Below are positions 4,794 through 6,749 of a stretch of 6,749 bases of DNA, piece by piece. Source of the stretch: Actinomycetota bacterium (GTDB lineage Bacteria > Actinomycetota > Actinomycetes > S36-B12); contig WLLZ01000095.1 of NCBI GenBank assembly GCA_009700485.1, positions 1 to 6,749 on the forward strand, written 5' to 3'. Below the pieces are notes generated by a model that saw only the letters and a program-made list of their open reading frames with translations, was not told where the DNA came from and did not search any database. Both the position numbers and the translations under genes were made by a program. Within the stretch, counting starts at the first letter, position 1; the number at the start of each line of letters is the position of its first letter.

Positions 4794-6749
4794 GTGGATA
4801 TCGCCTTTTTCGCGGCGTATGTAGTGCTCCCGATTCTTGCCTTTGTCAGGGCCCGCAGTTTGGCTTGGGTGACTATCGCAATTGCCGGGTCAATCGGGGT
4901 GTTTGGCTCGGTGATCAGCTTTGCGATCGACCGCGGGCACTCATGGACTCGCCTGGAGCTGCAGTGGACCTTGCTTATCGCCCTATTGGCGGTAGCTGTC
5001 ATCGCGTGGATCTGGCCCTTCAAGGGCGCGGTATCGATCCGCCGGCAGGTGCTGGCGATCTTGGTGCCAGTTGCGCTCTTGCTGGTGCTGTTCTTCATCA
5101 TCACCACTTTCTGGACCGATGGTTTGGCCTTCCTAAAACCGGTTGGCTACCTAATGGGCCATGCGACTGCCGAAGACAATGCAAAATGGCTCGACTTCAC
5201 TTCGCAGTTTGCCTCTGGTGAGCAGATCAAACAAGGGGTGCCGATGGGTGGCCCGCTGGAGTTGATGCTTACTTTCATCGGCACCTTGATGGGAGTGATC
5301 TCGTACTTTGTGCTCGGGGGTTACAACCAGGTTGCAGTTGCCGCCAACACGGTTGTCTACGGCGAGTTCATATTGGTAGCGCTGGCGCCATTGGCGTTAG
5401 CGCCGCTCGCCGAAGCTAAACTTCGACCGGCATTTGGTGCAAACCCGGCTGACGCGCCAAGGGAGCCGGTGCTTATCCCGTGGCCCTTTATCTGGATTGC
5501 GGCCCTCGTAATTTCAACCGTGAGCTTGGTCGTTACCGGCTACGGCCACCTGACTTTTCAGTTCACGTTAATTATAGCGGGGCTTTGGTCGGCGACTTTC
5601 TTGGCGCTTTCGTCAGTGCCGCGGGCGCGGTTGATAACTTCACTCGCTGCTGCAGCTGCAATGACCGTTTGGTTGCCATTGAATGTGGTGGCGGTCGTCG
5701 TCGTCATCACTTGGCTGGCGGTCATGGTCAGTCGCGCGTTCCGTTTCGGTCCTCGATCCTTTGATGCGATCGGTTTTGTGTTGCTCGCGATTGTCACCAT
5801 CGGGGTGTTCCAGCCTATTTATTCAAGTTTTGTCTTCTTGTTTTCCGGTATCCAAAGTGCAAGCGGCGTTCTTGGAGGGGGTTCTGGCGGTGGGGTTTCA
5901 GCGCAGGCTTCGCTCCCGGCAATCGGCCCTATTCAATTGGGCCTTGGCGATTCAACGCTCTTCGCTGCCGGCGGCGGCACTGATCAAACCGGCCCAATCT
6001 TCGCGGTGTTAGCGATTGCGGTGGTGTTATCTGCAGCGGTGGTTATCTCGCGGCAGCGCGCAGCTATTCGCACCTCGGCGATCCGGCGCTTTATTCCATT
6101 GGGGATCTTTATTTTCTTCGCCCTCGCAATCTATACCTTGGATTTTTGGTCGACCGGCTCGGGCCCGCACTACGGCTCGATGAAGTTCACTTTCTTGACC
6201 GCGACCTTGGCTTTGGCAACATGTTTACCCATTGGCTTAATGCTGATTGAACCGCAGGCTTTGGGCGTGATGACCGCGCCCAGGTGGATAGCAGTTGGTG
6301 GGATTTTGCTGCTGCTGATGATCGACTCGGTATTGCCTAGAGCGATGGCACTGGCCCGACCCCAGCAGTGGTCACCTCCTATCCCCTTTAACAACACTTC
6401 GGGTAGTTATTGGTGGCCAGCTGAGGTTAATGGCACCGCCGATCAGCCGATCTCGGCGAGCCCGGTGGCCTGTGTTTATCTGCCGCAGGGAGCGACGGTG
6501 CCATCGGCCATTCTGGCCAGCGCCCTATCTGACCCGCAGCGGGTTTACTCGTGCACCAGGCTCCTTGCCGGCCTAGCCGGCGAAGATTACGAGGCGCTGG
6601 CGCTAGTTGAATGGTTACGCCGTGAATGGCTCTCGAACACCCCGGCGTGGTCACCGGTCTATGAAGCGCTCGCAGGGATGCCCGACTCAGTTCAGGACAG
6701 ACCAGTAATTCTGCTCGATGATGGCAGTAATGTCATCGGCGTAGAGTCC
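4794..6749 (+). CDS. large polytopic membrane protein, possible GT-C-like transferase (partial, 3' end outside window)
   Basis: From GTG 4794 the frame is open to the last base: 652 residues with no stop, so the C-terminus is missing. The start is fixed by GGAGG 4780-4784 and an in-frame TAG at 4785-4787. Hydrophobic spans are visible at about 3-18, 23-45, 58-75, 86-106, 157-174, 187-205, 230-248, 257-273, 281-311, 324-350, 402-418, 433-450, 464-485 and 498-514. After span 4 comes a loop with GHATAEDNAKWLD (122-134). An acidic cluster in an early external loop is what GT-C transferases use for catalysis, so E127/D128/D134 are candidates. A glycine-rich loop (358-401) and a GPHYGSMKF segment (457-465) precede late spans. 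After residue 515 the protein is soluble and probably external, with two cysteines (C560, C587) that could pair. Family membership is inferred from topology and from glycosyltransferase neighbours; an export or polymerase role is possible. I do not recognise a named gene. Confidence 0.8.
   Translation, partial: MDIAFFAAYVVLPILAFVRARSLAWVTIAIAGSIGVFGSVISFAIDRGHSWTRLELQWTLLIALLAVAVIAWIWPFKGAVSIRRQVLAILVPVALLLVLFFIITTFWTDGLAFLKPVGYLMGHATAEDNAKWLDFTSQFASGEQIKQGVPMGGPLELMLTFIGTLMGVISYFVLGGYNQVAVAANTVVYGEFILVALAPLALAPLAEAKLRPAFGANPADAPREPVLIPWPFIWIAALVISTVSLVVTGYGHLTFQFTLIIAGLWSATFLALSSVPRARLITSLAAAAAMTVWLPLNVVAVVVVITWLAVMVSRAFRFGPRSFDAIGFVLLAIVTIGVFQPIYSSFVFLFSGIQSASGVLGGGSGGGVSAQASLPAIGPIQLGLGDSTLFAAGGGTDQTGPIFAVLAIAVVLSAAVVISRQRAAIRTSAIRRFIPLGIFIFFALAIYTLDFWSTGSGPHYGSMKFTFLTATLALATCLPIGLMLIEPQALGVMTAPRWIAVGGILLLLMIDSVLPRAMALARPQQWSPPIPFNNTSGSYWWPAEVNGTADQPISASPVACVYLPQGATVPSAILASALSDPQRVYSCTRLLAGLAGEDYEALALVEWLRREWLSNTPAWSPVYEALAGMPDSVQDRPVILLDDGSNVIGVES
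5379..5403 (+). repeat. near-perfect inverted repeat inside the membrane protein gene
   Basis: The arms at 5379-5389 and 5393-5403 can form an 11-pair RNA stem, including two G-U pairs, around a 3-base loop. It encodes ALAPLALAP (residues 196-204), so it may come only from repeated Ala, Leu and Pro codons. There is no T-run after it. Confidence 0.45.

Noticed and set aside
4787..5221. Plus-strand frame of 144 codons starting at GTG 4787
   Set aside because: Its start is 2 bases from the ribosome-binding site, and the frame from GTG 4794 explains the region with a continuous membrane protein.
5651..5660. Perfect 10-base palindrome TGCAGCTGCA
   Set aside because: It comes from a run of alanine codons in the membrane protein gene.

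Overview
This window is a stretch of a cell-envelope polysaccharide or glycan locus from a bacterium, most likely an actinobacterium. Four of the five gene starts are GTG codons with GGAGG- or AGAGG-type ribosome-binding sites (clear for three of the four). GC content is moderate to high, and the last gene encodes a very large polytopic membrane protein of the kind common beside actinobacterial sugar-transferase genes. The lineage is inferred; there is no rRNA, tRNA or marker gene to fix it.

Layout. Bases 1-114 may hold the hydrophobic C-terminus of an upstream membrane protein (weak call). A small inverted repeat at 132-146 is followed by two tightly joined plus-strand genes. The first encodes a membrane-anchored GT2 transferase of the polyprenyl-phosphate sugar synthase type (238-1212). 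The second encodes an ArnT/PMT-like GT-C integral membrane transferase (1212-2555). They share one base (TAGTG). On the minus strand, converging on this pair with a 19-base gap, are a GT4 transferase (4754-3510) followed by a GT2-like transferase (3513-2575), joined by a 4-base ATGA overlap. Only 39 bases from the GT4 start, and divergent from it, a plus-strand gene starts at GTG 4794. It stays open to the end of the window, giving 652 residues without a stop. It is the largest gene here and is easily missed because it has no stop codon inside the window.

Likely logic. The minus-strand pair resembles cytoplasmic transferases that build a glycan from nucleotide-sugars. The first plus-strand pair resembles the two-step lipid-linked route: the GT2 loads a sugar onto polyprenyl phosphate, and the GT-C enzyme transfers it to an acceptor outside the membrane. 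The last protein has many membrane spans, an acidic loop after span 4 and a probably external C-terminal domain. It could be a further GT-C-like transferase or another envelope glycan protein; this is not proven.

I found no mobile element, CRISPR array, RNA gene or defence system. I do not see a clearly new system. The points most worth a second look are the unclosed membrane gene, the very short divergent intergenic region, the GT4 variant lacking the cysteines of its relatives, and the composition difference between the two ends of the window.
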